Origin: Stictocephala bisonia
Lineage: Eukaryota > Arthropoda > Insecta > Hemiptera > Membracidae
Reading direction: 5' to 3'
DNA: 64,000 bases
Assembly (NCBI GenBank): GCA_035578905.1
Contig: JAQJVL010002181.1
Location: 1 to 64,000, forward strand
Position numbers and translations under genes: made by a program. Below, in pieces: positions 48,701-52,648 of this stretch. Numbering within the stretch: the stretch's first letter is position 1; each line of letters opens with the position of its first letter. Under the pieces are notes generated by a model. That model did no database searches and was not told where the DNA came from. It saw only the letters and a program-made list of their open reading frames with translations.

Positions 48701-50048
48701 AAAAAATTTCTTAGGCGCTTAAAAGATGCCATAAGGAGGAAAGGGCCTGAAAAGTGCGCAGAAAACAATTGAATTTTTTTTTTTTATGACCCCTGCACAT
48801 CGATTCTCGTTAGTACGTAACTACCTGGTCAAGCACCATGTTACCACGTTAGAACATCCTCCCTACTCGCCTAACCTCATGCCAGCCGATTTCTTACTGT
48901 TCACACGGTGAAAACATCAATAAAAGAAAATCGTTTTGCAGGTGCTAAAGCTGTCAGAAAAAATGTGATAAAGTTATGTAAATACATTTAAAAAAATAAG
49001 TGTTAAAAGTGTTTTATCCATCTGTATGATCGTAGGGACAAATGTATTGTCGTAGGAGAGGAGTTTTTTGAAGGGAAATAGGTTTCTAAGTTTTCATCTT
49101 TGTCCAATAAATATATTTAAAGCAATTCCGGAAACTTTTTGACTATACCTCATATAACCTTCTGAACAGAAAAAGATACTAAATGGCACTCAGGAAACCT
49201 GGATTTGTGGTGGGGACAATCATCTTAAGAAACCAAACCAATTTCAGTTTTTTTTGTTTTCTTTTTTTCAAAACAGACAGACAATAGGATTATAAAGGTA
49301 GCTGGAAAGAGCACAACAAAATAACTAAGCAACTCTTTGGCACTTCTGAAATTATAATTTTTTTTTTTTTTTAACTGGTAAAAATTTTGTTCAAACTTAC
49401 AAGGAGATTGTATTGTATTAGGAACAAAAAATATTTATAGGCCTACTTTTTTTTAACAAGTGGCATTTTGAAATTTACATTTTCTGGAACATAAATTTTA
49501 CAATTCAATAACCTGTAAAAGTTTTATAAATTAATCCCTATGATATGTTTTGTATCAAACGAATAGCCATTTAGTACTGATTAAAATGATATAGGCCAAT
49601 AACATAGTTTGTATTCTGAACGTTTTGTCTGGTACCTGCAAATCGGGTCAAAAAAAAACTTGCAGCTGAATAGTTTGTAGCCTGCTGCTGATAGGGTTAA
49701 CAGACCTACAGGAGAAAATGAGTTTTCCACAGAACTTCCAAAACATAAAGATCTGATGCTACTCACTAGACTAGTAACATAAATTATACCAACTGATTGT
49801 AAGTATATTGTACTTTGACGTAGCCTATTGCACTTTGTATGCTTATTGGCCAAATAAATCATTTGAATCAAATGTAAAGATTTGAGACACATCTAGAAAA
49901 TGCATAAGGCTTAATAGGTCTACAATACACAAATTAAATCAATACCTTTATGGTGGTCCTGATAGGATAACATGAGCTTTGATTGTTTGCAGGAAAATAT
50001 TAAAATATAATTCAATAAATATAATGAAGTCATACTTACAACTGTCAT
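613..50048 (-). CDS. NOC3L: NOC3L: nucleolar complex protein 3 homologue, 11 coding exons, 3' end outside window
   Basis: Coding exons in transcript order: 50048-50040, 42092-41830, 37545-37373, 35069-34840, 33757-33604, 31078-30945, 27755-27555, 21138-20950, 19185-19004, 17457-17249, 794-613. All have AG acceptors and GT donors, and phases join without a break into 642 codons; family members are about 800 residues, so roughly 150 C-terminal residues lie left of the window. Seen in order: a basic lysine-rich N-terminus, an acidic EEEEEE stretch (about residue 150), the NOC3-type block [13 protein letters not shown] and VFKDILPSY, and the CBF/Mak21-type block [20 protein letters not shown]. 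Known for the family: Noc3 pairs with Noc2 in the nucleolus and nucleoplasm to mature and export 60S pre-ribosomes, and has also been tied to replication initiation in yeast. Introns run from 1.1 to 16.5 kb and are full of transposons. It is head to head with mRpL37. Confidence 0.92.
885..1265 (-). mobile_element. SINE-B copy 1 (degenerate)
   Basis: On the minus strand this carries the body shared with the copies at 28410, 35990 and 52752 (for example the reverse of GCCAGGGTAACTAATGG and CTACACAACATCTGAAC). Its tail (885-960) is closer to the SINE-A tail at 18731 and 46196 than to the other SINE-B tails. No intact TSD was identified. Confidence 0.6.
1501..1650 (-). mobile_element. tRNA-derived SINE-C, copy 1
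   Basis: Reverse-complement reads like a tRNA head: an A-box-like TGGTGTTTAAGTG and a B-box GGTTCAAATCC about 35 bases on, then a non-tRNA body (CACTAGTTGAATAAAGTTGA, a palindromic CAGGCCTGTAGGCC) and an A-rich tail (poly-T at 1501-1512 on plus). About 75-80 percent like the copy at 35680 by eye. Confidence 0.75.
1690..2514. other. AT-rich intron, possible hAT terminus at its left
   Basis: CAGTGATGGGTCGGTTCCGG at about 1699 looks like a hAT-type end (CAGTGNTGGG). No partner end with CCCATCACTG was found downstream. The rest is AT-rich and unrecognised. Confidence 0.25.
2515..4588 (+). mobile_element. R1/LOA-type LINE, 5' part, split by Harbinger
   Basis: A degenerate ORF1 (gag-like) ends near 3270, with [20 protein letters not shown], the conserved gag block preceding (F/L)LI(D)...ASGGKA. 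ORF2 begins near 3195 with an AP-endonuclease: [45 protein letters not shown]. The linker to the RT follows (3995-4260). Several stops and frameshifts make it a pseudogene. It continues at 9898 once the inserted transposon is removed. Clade is from recall of motif layout: endonuclease, RT and RNase H on one ORF fit LOA/I/R1-group elements. Confidence 0.8.
4931..8904 (+). CDS. Harbinger-encoded MADF-domain DNA-binding protein, two exons
   Basis: Exon 1 4931-5461 (donor TCTGAG/GTAATT) and exon 2 8431-8904 (acceptor TTCTTTTCAG) join in phase 0 to a 334-residue protein with no internal stop. Residues about 40-135 are a MADF domain ([15 protein letters not shown], then [17 protein letters not shown], then [11 protein letters not shown]), a Myb/SANT-like trihelix fold. 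Exon 2 carries a BESS-like segment ([20 protein letters not shown]). In Harbinger elements the Myb/MADF-type partner binds DNA and helps bring the transposase to the nucleus and the ends. Start ATG at 4931 is the first in frame, context CACTATGG. The frame looks intact, unlike the transposase. Confidence 0.82.
5959..6087. repeat. Long near-perfect hairpin, 62-bp arms
   Basis: Left arm (from CATAAGTAATTTTGGCACTC) and right arm are inverted copies with about four differences and a 4-6 base loop at AACT. It lies in the MADF intron, past the end of the transposase gene. It could be a tiny foldback MITE inserted in the Harbinger copy or part of the element. Confidence 0.8.
7385..8420. other. Unclassified insert-like segment in the Harbinger introns
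   Basis: Richer in GC at first (7430-7950) than its surroundings. Holds a CAGT simple repeat (7709-7742), the four-unit tandem repeat at 7960-8150 and an AATAAA at about 8299. Begins near TGTTCCTTGTTCCCG and might be a solo LTR, but I see no matching TGT...ACA ends with a target duplication. Confidence 0.3.
7960..8150. repeat. Tandem repeat, 48-50 bp unit, four copies
   Basis: Unit starts GGGAATCTAGTAAAGTCACT, recurring at about 7962, 8009, 8058 and 8108, with TAATTGTAAATAATAGTA between. Copies differ at several positions. Confidence 0.8.
9898..12081 (+). mobile_element. R1/LOA-type LINE, 3' part: RT, RNase H, tail
   Basis: Continues the LINE from 4588: [20 protein letters not shown] then [13 protein letters not shown] motifs RGYPQG (about 10290) and GYADDIAL (10385). 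RNase H motifs follow: TDGS (about 11175), AELFAI (11278), [10 protein letters not shown] (11355), [15 protein letters not shown] (11470). A C-terminal zinc-knuckle-like CPLCGE...AEHLL lies at 11810-11850. Ends with AAACT tandem units at 12061-12081 rather than poly-A. Many stops and shifts: dead copy. Confidence 0.85.
12082..13399. other. NOC3L intron 10, no gene recognised
   Basis: AT-rich apart from a GC-richer block at 12400-12650 with a CT-rich run. No coding or repeat family that I can name. 13080-13300 may be decayed LINE sequence linked to the next entry, but motifs are not clear. Confidence 0.4.
13400..13790 (+). mobile_element. CR1/Jockey-type LINE fragment (RT palm start)
   Basis: Across frames reads [37 protein letters not shown] and [20 protein letters not shown], the N-terminal RT block of CR1/Jockey-group LINEs. 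Stops and frameshifts throughout, no RNase H. Confidence 0.65.
14130..14165 (+). repeat. CTGAAGATG-hairpin-CGAAAC motif
   Basis: CTGAAGATGCCGT, an 8-base loop, then ACGGCGAAACAT. The GCCGT/ACGGC stem between CTGA and GAAAC resembles the core layout of hammerhead ribozymes found in Penelope-like elements, but the GATGA core is not canonical. Similar motifs occur at 24185 and 33041. Confidence 0.35.
14240..17248. other. NOC3L intron 10, left without recognised genes
   Basis: Mostly AT-rich. 14430-14510 holds two copies of GAGTTGCGCGCAAT about 65 bases apart. 16860-17040 is a GA-rich block (GAGAGAGAG near 16980) followed by a repeated TATATGGATGGAG (17050, 17077). No coding feature or repeat family recognised. 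Confidence 0.4.
17249..17457 (-). CDS. NOC3L: NOC3L coding exon 10
   Basis: Acceptor TTTTTTTTAAAG, donor GCAG/GTTTGT. Encodes [40 protein letters not shown] and [16 protein letters not shown]. These are the most conserved NOC3/CBF-type motifs (FAHLIN(V/I)EFF, SLHC...A..ILSGQG, LNIDP..FY.HLY). Phase 2 in, phase 1 out. Confidence 0.95.
17458..18730. other. NOC3L intron 9, unassigned part
   Basis: AT-rich. GTCGAACCCCGAAGACCATG near 17690 recalls other repeated debris (59318), but I cannot assign a family. Confidence 0.35.
18731..18997 (+). mobile_element. tRNA-derived SINE-A, near full length
   Basis: tRNA-like head ATTGGTCGGTAGTGTAACTG with AGGTTCTCAGTTCGATTCC as B box, then a body (AGCTGTTCATTTGTCATTG, AATTAATGACACTTTCTAAG) and a tail of CATATTCGCCC-like sequence ending in AATAAATAC. 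It abuts the NOC3L exon 9 donor in antisense. Confidence 0.8.
19004..19185 (-). CDS. NOC3L: NOC3L coding exon 9
   Basis: Acceptor TGTTTTCTAG, donor GCCAA/GTAAGT. Encodes [20 protein letters not shown], a charged helical stretch, then [20 protein letters not shown] and ALEGLAK. This matches VF.TYFRILK.A......AVLEGLAKFAH of NOC3. A SINE tail ends only about 5 bases downstream of the donor. Confidence 0.92.
19727..20719 (+). mobile_element. piggyBac-type element, internally deleted, TTAA flanks
   Basis: TTAA at 19723-19726 and 20720-20723 bracket a 993-bp segment. Left end CCTTTACCCAGCGG and right end (reverse) CCCTTAAAGCGC share only a loose start, so the ends are decayed. The interior encodes the C-terminal part of a piggyBac transposase. 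Sits in NOC3L intron 8. Confidence 0.75.
20190..20525 (+). pseudogene. piggyBac transposase, C-terminal fragment
   Basis: In frame: [20 protein letters not shown], then a basic RRRGRQP linker, then a Cys-rich end [20 protein letters not shown] with further HPD, stop, CFEKFHTK. This is the CxxC...CxxC...C...H zinc-binding tail of piggyBac transposases. The catalytic DDD core is absent, and a TAG at 20488 interrupts the last motif. Confidence 0.8.
20950..21138 (-). CDS. NOC3L: NOC3L coding exon 8
   Basis: Acceptor TTATTTCCTAG, donor AAG/GTAAGA, 63 codons, phase 0 both sides. Encodes [40 protein letters not shown] and [19 protein letters not shown]. The pattern LRIK(D/E)V and KKFMT.K.K...MSR..RK is typical of NOC3. 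Confidence 0.93.
21905..22015 (+). mobile_element. LINE C-terminal fragment
   Basis: Across two frames reads [10 protein letters not shown] then RYGIVLW, then a shifted VFRLQK-like piece, the S.I.S.L.YGI..WG....QK block at the end of CR1/Jockey-type RTs. Short and decayed. Confidence 0.45.
22150..22255. repeat. Tandem repeat, about 32 bp, three copies
   Basis: Units ACACATACCTACAACTTCTA plus CACTACAACC recur, with small changes (ACAATTTTTAC, AAAACTTCTAC). Confidence 0.75.
22260..23142. other. NOC3L intron 7, unassigned
   Basis: No coding sequence. 22830-22990 is a pyrimidine-rich, GC-richer block without a recognised family. It precedes the minisatellite. Confidence 0.35.
23143..23930 (+). 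repeat. 36-bp minisatellite, locus 1 (about 22 units)
   Basis: Unit about GTGATAGTGACCCAGCCGCC plus CACTCATACACGCACA. Because 36 is a multiple of 3 and the unit lacks stops in several frames, it shows long open frames on both strands, none of which I regard as coding. The last 432 bases are two near-identical 216-base blocks (23493-23708 and 23709-23924), each six units. Confidence 0.95.
24185..24222 (+). repeat. CTTGAAAAAGG-hairpin-CGAAACGTCG motif
   Basis: Same layout as at 14130 and 33041: a purine-rich TGAAAAAGG, an imperfect stem of GTTTGG and ACCAAATC, then CGAAACGTCG. Often seen in arthropod repeats; possibly a Penelope-like element terminus. Confidence 0.3.
24359..24512 (+). repeat. 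36-bp minisatellite, locus 2 (about 4 units)
   Basis: Units GGTACTGACCCACCCGCCCA plus CCCATAGAGGCACAAT. Same family as locus 1, 430 bases away, with different variants. Confidence 0.9.
24776..25499 (-). mobile_element. CR1/Jockey-type LINE, 3' part
   Basis: Minus strand reads [28 protein letters not shown], then [20 protein letters not shown] and a later DYHRLTKPQ, in the order expected for the end of such RTs, and finishes with a TTTTGATTTGATT-like tail at 24776-24800. Frameshifts present. Confidence 0.7.
25500..26319. other. NOC3L intron 7, unassigned
   Basis: AT-rich sequence. 25860-26040 is somewhat GC-richer (TTGATGACGTCATAGAAAAT) and may be old repeat debris. No family named. Confidence 0.35.
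26320..26960. mobile_element. piggyBac-type MITE, 641 bp
   Basis: Left CCCTTTCAGGCGTAAAGACG and right (reverse) CCCTTTGAGGAGTG, flanked by TTAA at 26961 and TTGA at 26316, a one-base change of TTAA. Internal GACGTCATATGACGTC palindrome and repeats of GACGTCACATGATGCCC-type. No coding sequence. Confidence 0.65.
27082..27538. mobile_element. TA-flanked MITE with about 100-bp terminal inverted repeats
   Basis: TIRs start CAGTACAAGTAAACGTCACA (left) and CAGTACAAGTAAATGTCATA (right, reversed), and continue through AATATTAGCACAAATATATT to TCGATTTCG. Flanked by TA on both sides, as in Tc1/mariner. Ends 16 bases before the NOC3L exon 7 boundary (TA plus 14 bases). Confidence 0.85.
27555..27755 (-). 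CDS. NOC3L: NOC3L coding exon 7
   Basis: Acceptor TTCTGTTACAG, donor GGAG/GTGAGT, 67 codons, phase 0 both sides. Encodes [37 protein letters not shown] and ends [11 protein letters not shown], matching the family stretch L..LL...PHFNF..NI...LVPL.......A...VFKQDK.GE.TLEV. It is flanked on both sides, 15 and 61 bases away, by related short inverted-repeat MITEs. Confidence 0.93.
27817..27919. mobile_element. Short palindromic MITE, same family as 27082
   Basis: 103 bp, almost entirely inverted repeat: CAATACAAGTGAACGTCACA against CAGTACAAGTGAACGTCACA. Lies 61 bases upstream of exon 7 (minus strand). Left TA is present, right flank is not TA. Confidence 0.85.
27956..28400. mobile_element. Pogo/Tigger-like copy, right end lost
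   Basis: Begins CAGTAGAACTTCTTTAATCC with further TAATCCGAAC; the right side has TGTAATCCAAACG and ATAATCCAAACACCC. This is the ATCCGAA-rich TIR style of Tigger/pogo elements. The right terminus is cut where SINE-B copy 2 begins. Confidence 0.6.
28410..28625 (-). mobile_element. SINE-B copy 2, tail missing
   Basis: Shares GGAATCCGAACCACATAGTA, AATTGACAAGTCTAATACTC and TCTCTTCCCTACACAG with copies at 36130 and 52930. The 3' tail portion seen in other copies is absent. Confidence 0.7.
28626..29447. other. NOC3L intron 6, unassigned
   Basis: Contains a short inverted pair, AACTATTCAAGACTAATATG and CTTGAATAGTTGTAG (28640-28680). TACAGGGTGACAATTAAGTC near 29382 resembles a DNA-transposon terminus at the left edge of the minisatellite palindrome. 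Its partner was not found at the right edge. Confidence 0.35.
29448..29957 (+). repeat. 36-bp minisatellite, locus 3, left arm
   Basis: About 14 units of AGTGGTATTGACCCACCCGC plus CCACCCATACACGTAC type, with variants TTGTCCTACCCGCCCTCCC. Followed directly by the same repeat in reverse orientation, centre near 29955. Confidence 0.93.
29958..30487 (-). repeat. 36-bp minisatellite, locus 3, right arm (inverted)
   Basis: About 14 units reading CCACTGTACGTGTATGGGCG plus GGCGGGTGGGTCAAT, the reverse complement of the left arm. A 144-base block (four units) at 29967-30110 is repeated at 30111-30254 with few changes. Confidence 0.93.
30945..31078 (-). CDS. NOC3L: NOC3L coding exon 6
   Basis: Acceptor TTACTTTCCAG, donor GAG/GTATGT. 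Encodes [20 protein letters not shown] and [20 protein letters not shown]. This matches the family region KE.QKL..FE..L...YK.YL..LE in position and spacing. Phase 1 in, phase 0 out. Confidence 0.9.
31079..33040. other. NOC3L intron 5, unassigned
   Basis: AT-rich, with a TA microsatellite at 31630-31656. CTAGCAGAGTACTCGTCCTT at 32310 recalls a motif found at ends of several arthropod repeats. No coding feature recognised. Confidence 0.35.
33041..33078 (+). repeat. CTGAGGATG-hairpin-CCGAAAC motif
   Basis: CTGAGGATGATACTCTATAA then CGAGGCCGAAACATCAG: the third copy of the layout at 14130 and 24185, with a CTC/GAG mini-stem. Confidence 0.35.
33604..33757 (-). CDS. NOC3L: NOC3L coding exon 5
   Basis: Read directly from the minus strand: acceptor GTTATTTTCAG, then [40 protein letters not shown], then donor AAAT/GTAATT. 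The LS(L)xEVFKDIxPSY motif is diagnostic for NOC3. No long continuous reading frame marks this exon, but it is required between exons 4 and 6 and its phases (0 in, 1 out) fit. Confidence 0.9.
33830..34229. mobile_element. TA-flanked pogo-like MITE, 400 bp
   Basis: Left GTAAAACCTCACTAATTCGA, right (reverse) GCAAAACCTCACTAACTCGA, with TA at 33828-33829 and 34230-34231. No coding capacity. In NOC3L intron 4, 72 bases upstream of the exon 5 acceptor on the gene strand. Confidence 0.8.
34230..34839. other. NOC3L intron 4, remaining part
   Basis: AT-rich, no recognised feature. Confidence 0.4.
34840..35069 (-). CDS. NOC3L: NOC3L coding exon 4, acidic stretch and NOC3 domain start
   Basis: Acceptor TTTACCATAG, donor AGG/GTAAAT. 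Encodes about residues 149-225: an acidic run ([11 protein letters not shown]), then [19 protein letters not shown] and [12 protein letters not shown]. The latter blocks correspond to the start of the NOC3 domain (family pattern: LS...EL.ARRQEKL..KK..IAALAS.ILSDPE). Confidence 0.92.
35070..35679. other. NOC3L intron 3, left part
   Basis: AT-rich, no recognised repeat or gene. Confidence 0.4.
35680..35835 (+). mobile_element. tRNA-derived SINE-C, copy 2
   Basis: A-box TGGGTTTAGTGGCTAAGG, B-box GGTTCAAATCCCC, body CACTTGTTGAATAAAGTTCA and an A-rich end (TTTTTAAAAAG). Pairs with the minus-strand copy at 1501. Confidence 0.8.
35990..36418 (-). mobile_element. SINE-B copy 3, near complete
   Basis: Plus strand begins ACATATGAGACGCTGGCACA and TTTTAAGGCGAATATTAATC, then body GCCAGGGCAACTAAGAGACC, and ends AGCACTGCGCCACCAGTAGC. 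On the minus strand the head therefore reads GGCGCAGTGCTGTAACCCAG. Confidence 0.8.
36419..37372. other. NOC3L intron 3, right part
   Basis: Very AT-rich, no recognised feature. Confidence 0.4.
37373..37545 (-). CDS. NOC3L: NOC3L coding exon 3
   Basis: Acceptor TTTGTTAATAG, donor T/GTAAGC. Encodes about residues 91-148: [20 protein letters not shown], then [20 protein letters not shown]. The RYLLP(V/I)K motif followed by a Gln-rich joint is a recognisable NOC3 feature. Phase 2 in and phase 1 out match exons 2 and 4. Confidence 0.88.
37640..38884 (+). mobile_element. mariner element copy 1, dead
   Basis: TIRs AGAGGGTTGTCTGTAAATTA and (right, reversed) AGAGTTGTCTTTAAATTAAG, both continuing GGTCTCC. 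Left flank TA; the right side is imperfect. Encodes a decayed mariner transposase on plus. Confidence 0.85.
38160..38810 (+). pseudogene. mariner transposase, catalytic half with stops
   Basis: Frames give [60 protein letters not shown], then ELKAAVN. These follow the mariner order (IVTGDETW.H...PE.K, A.K.M..VFWD..G, YC..L..L). The first catalytic D of VTGDETW is replaced by N (TRNKTW), and stops follow the fragment ending at 38507. Confidence 0.8.
38885..39321. other. Spacer between two mariner copies
   Basis: AT-rich intron between oppositely oriented mariners. No feature recognised. Confidence 0.4.
39322..40176 (-). mobile_element. mariner element copy 2, internally deleted, opposite orientation
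   Basis: Ends GTAGTTGTCCGTAAACTAAA and (reversed) TGGTTGTCTGTAAATTAAGG match copy 1. The minus strand retains [13 protein letters not shown] (third catalytic region) and CIDQDGD near the 3' end, plus the 5' leader shared with copy 1 (CAGCCGTTACAGATG-type). The middle of the gene is missing. Confidence 0.8.
40670..41470. mobile_element. TTAA-flanked MITE, 801 bp
   Basis: TIR CACATTCAGT on both ends, with GGCCGTA a few bases further in, flanked by TTAA at 40666-40669 and 41471-41474. The left part holds repeated GTCGTCTAGTCGGCCA-like units. No transposase. Confidence 0.85.
41830..42092 (-). CDS. NOC3L: NOC3L coding exon 2, basic N-terminus
   Basis: Acceptor TTCTGTTTCAG, donor AG/GTATTT. It encodes about residues 4-91, starting [14 protein letters not shown] with many Lys and Arg residues, as in the N-termini of NOC3 proteins, and ending [10 protein letters not shown]. 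The basic tract is a likely nucleolar localisation signal (inference). Confidence 0.85.
43490..43582 (-). mobile_element. SINE-A head fragment
   Basis: Reverse complement reads ATTGGTCGGTAGCGTAGTTG, ATCCCAGCTTCATGTGCTAA and AGGTTCTCAGTTC, the tRNA-like part of the SINE at 18731. Confidence 0.7.
44240..44430 (+). repeat. 36-bp minisatellite, locus 4 (decayed)
   Basis: TTGACCCACCGACCCGCCCA, TACATGTACAGTGG and TGACCCACCCACCTGCCCAT at roughly 36-base spacing with many changes. Confidence 0.7.
44790..48325 (+). mobile_element. CR1/Jockey-type LINE, long but dead
   Basis: ORF1 remnant with [16 protein letters not shown] (about 45110), the coiled-coil plus EQYSRRNCLEI block of such ORF1 proteins. 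Endonuclease start [20 protein letters not shown] (45490). [22 protein letters not shown] (47065), [17 protein letters not shown] (47180), [16 protein letters not shown] (47285), GVTQGSNLG (47455), YADDIKIF (47555). No RNase H. Stops and shifts throughout; a 5'-truncated SINE-A sits at 46196-46385. Confidence 0.85.
46196..46385 (+). mobile_element. SINE-A, 5'-truncated, inside the LINE
   Basis: GTTCATTTGTCATTGGGCTA, AATGACACTTCCTAAGGAAT, CTACACTCATCACACTCATT and a terminal ATGAATAAATAAATA. Matches the last 180 bases of the 18731 copy. Confidence 0.85.
48326..49155 (+). mobile_element. mariner-family element copy 3 (different subfamily), dead
   Basis: Frames read [20 protein letters not shown] (N-terminal helix-turn-helix), then [20 protein letters not shown] (DD34D third region) and [17 protein letters not shown]. 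Right end CCGGAAACTTTTTGACTATA resembles mariner TIRs. The centre, with the first two catalytic positions, is deleted. Confidence 0.75.
49156..50039. other. NOC3L intron 1, 5' portion
   Basis: 49690-49885 looks like a LINE 3' end on plus (TATTGCACTTTGTATGCTTA, GGCCAAATAAATC, ending TTTGAATCAAATG). The rest is AT-rich without a named feature. Confidence 0.4.
50040..50048 (-). CDS. NOC3L: NOC3L coding exon 1 (9 nt, start codon)
   Basis: The minus strand reads AACAAAATGACAGTT then GTAAGT. This gives Met-Thr-Val in phase 0, a good insect start context (CAAAATG) and a strong donor. Exon 2 begins in phase 0 with KRKKSKTS and has no Met near its own start, so a short upstream start exon is needed. 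It is chosen because phase, start context and donor all agree. A different upstream exon cannot be excluded without RNA. Confidence 0.6.
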
Positions 50049-50518
50049 TTTGTTAATTCAAAAACTAGAATAAGCCTAATTAGTAAATATTTTATTACTA
50101 AATCAGTTTCAGACAACTAACAAAACTGTAAATATTGTGTAAAAAACAATGCAAACATCCAATCAATAGATAAATACATATAACCCCATGTTTTCAGTTT
50201 TCAAGTAATAGTACAGCAAGTACTTAATCTTGAATCTTAAAAATCTTGCTTGACTAACCCCTTCAACCACAATACGAACAAACTAAAACTTAGGACTTAA
50301 CCTGAAACGAAAACAACTTATCAAATGTGTGTGTAATATTTAAGAAAATGTACTGTATACAGAATTCACCATGTGAAAATGTGTACAATTCCCATACCTT
50401 GAAAATTTAAAGCAAAGGAGAGTAAACATAAAATAACAGAAGGCAGGACTATTTTCTAACTGGACCGTCTTATTTGTTACATGCAATTGTAGACTCCATA
50501 ATCTGAACTGATTATATA

Positions 50519-50519
50519 T

Positions 50520-50594
<75 letters not shown>
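50519..50594. repeat. TA microsatellite
   Basis: About 36 uninterrupted TA units. Confidence 0.98.
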
Positions 50595-50598
<4 letters not shown>

Positions 50599-50814
50599 TG
50601 TAATTGTAGCTCAACTCTTAAAGGGTTTCTTTTTCGCTATACTATTAGTGGCTAAACAATCGTATGTGGCCATTTAATGTCCAAATAACTGAAATTTGCT
50701 CCGATTTTTTCAAATATACACTGTTGAAATCTCAATCACAATGTATGTATGTAGATGAAATGTTTAAAACTTATTAATACTAGAACTTCACAGCTACTGA
50801 AAAACACTCACAAG

Positions 50815-51450
50815 TGACCGTACAACACACGAAGAATATTAGAAGCTGAAAGCTAAAGCCTAATTCCTCAAAAACTGAAGTGGCTTGCTTTCATCTAAAT
50901 AACTGACTTAGGTAACAGTTTTCTTATGGTGCAAAACTGATCATAATGATCACCTGGATGTAATGTTAGATGGATCGCTGACGTTTAAAAACTATCTCAA
51001 TAAAACAGCAGCTAAAATTAACACCAGGGTAAATGCACCACATCATATTGCTGGAACAACTTGGAGAACCAACGCACGCGTATTGAATACAACTGATTTG
51101 TCACTAGTTTATTCAGCTGCTGAATTCGGTGTTCCCGAATGGATAAATAGCGCGCACATACTAAAGCGATTGATGTCAAATTTAATAGGGTCATGAGGGC
51201 TATTAGTTGCACTATCATTGCAACTTCACTTCCTTCAAATCAACTCAATCCTGATGCTGTGCAATATTACTCCTTGAGAGATACTACGTCGTGAGGCAAT
51301 ACGTAAAGAATTCAATAAGATCTTGAACACCCCATACCTTCGCATTACACAGATTACTCACGTCGGATCAGTCATTTAAAATCTCGCAACCCACCTCTGC
51401 GTACTACTTTCCAGTTGAGTTGATCGAATTTTTCACCCAATAGTAGGTGG
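50815..51450 (+). mobile_element. LINE RT C-terminal fragment
   Basis: LDGSLTFKNYLNKTAAKINT, RVNAPHHIAGTTWRTNARVL and LVYSAAEFGVPEWINSAH follow the pattern LGVTLD.TLTFK.HL..TA.KI..R......LAG..WG......R...LALVYS.AEYC.PVW. This is the thumb region of an insect LINE. Upstream RT is lost. 51470-51770 may continue it. Confidence 0.75.
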
Positions 51451-52535
51451 CACATAGGGTTGATCAGTTTTGATGGACGAAATAAGTTCCTTATTATTGA
51501 TTTGTCAATATACGAGTAAACCTATTGCTATTACTCAGCAACTGTCAAATTTTAATCAAGTATTATATTTAATTAACAATACCATGAAGATAAATAACCA
51601 TAAAATAGAACAAAATATCAAACTTACCAATACTCTTAAGTGCGATGAACCTCCCTCGAAGGCAATGGTCACTGTTGAATCGGTTCCGAACTGGCGTTGG
51701 CAGATATGGAAGGATAAATGGAGATTGACACTAGATCAGTCATGTGATTGCGTGAGTCTATCCAAACAATGAAATAATGACATTTGTTTTTCTCGTAATG
51801 TACAATGGATCATACTCACAGGTTGAATGCCCTCTGCGCTCTTTTACGAAGGGTTCGGCTAGCATAAATTGAACCAATGAGATGGGTCTTAAATGGCCTC
51901 ATTAATTTGATTTAACTTTGTGACAGGAGATTACTTTATTATTTTCATCTACAAATATAATAGCTTTTGAATTTTGTTCACATTGTTATAAAGCGTAGAA
52001 ATGGTGTCTATCTAGTAACGTGATTAATGTTTATGAATATCTCATAGTGTGTAATTTAGTTATGTAAGGTGTACAAATAAAAGAACAGTTAGAAGTCAGA
52101 ATTGGAATCACCTTATTATTTAGGACTTTGTGAACTGTAAAATTATGCAAGACAGTTTAATTTTGAATTGAAATAATTAAAACTATACTTTTTTAAATAA
52201 AATCATACTCTTAGAAAAATCATTTACACAATACACAACAAACATATCTGGTCAAATATATCCTAATCACCAGTTAGGAAATCACGAATTATGTGAACAG
52301 TTTTAGAGACTAAAAAAGTGAATTGCATCCTTTTCAAATGTTAAATGGTTTAGCTCTAACCTCAGGTGGTGACCAATCTTTTAATAGCTTGGTGCCGTTA
52401 AAATTAAAAAAGAAATTGAGTGCTTGCTTAGGTTCATTATAATTGTTATTTGAACGTGAGGTCTAGGTACAGGGATGAAAATTATATTGAAATTGGCTAC
52501 AACGTTATTTAACTGAATGTCAGAGTTTTCAGTGT

Positions 52536-52569
52536 GCGTGCGTGCGTGCGTGCGTGCGTGAGTGAGAGA

Positions 52570-52647
<78 letters not shown>
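52536..52647. repeat. CGTG/TG microsatellite
   Basis: GTGCGTGCGTGCGTG, GAGTGAGAGAG, then about 40 TG units. It lies at the end of a minus-strand LINE. Confidence 0.98.
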
Positions 52648-52648
<1 letters not shown>

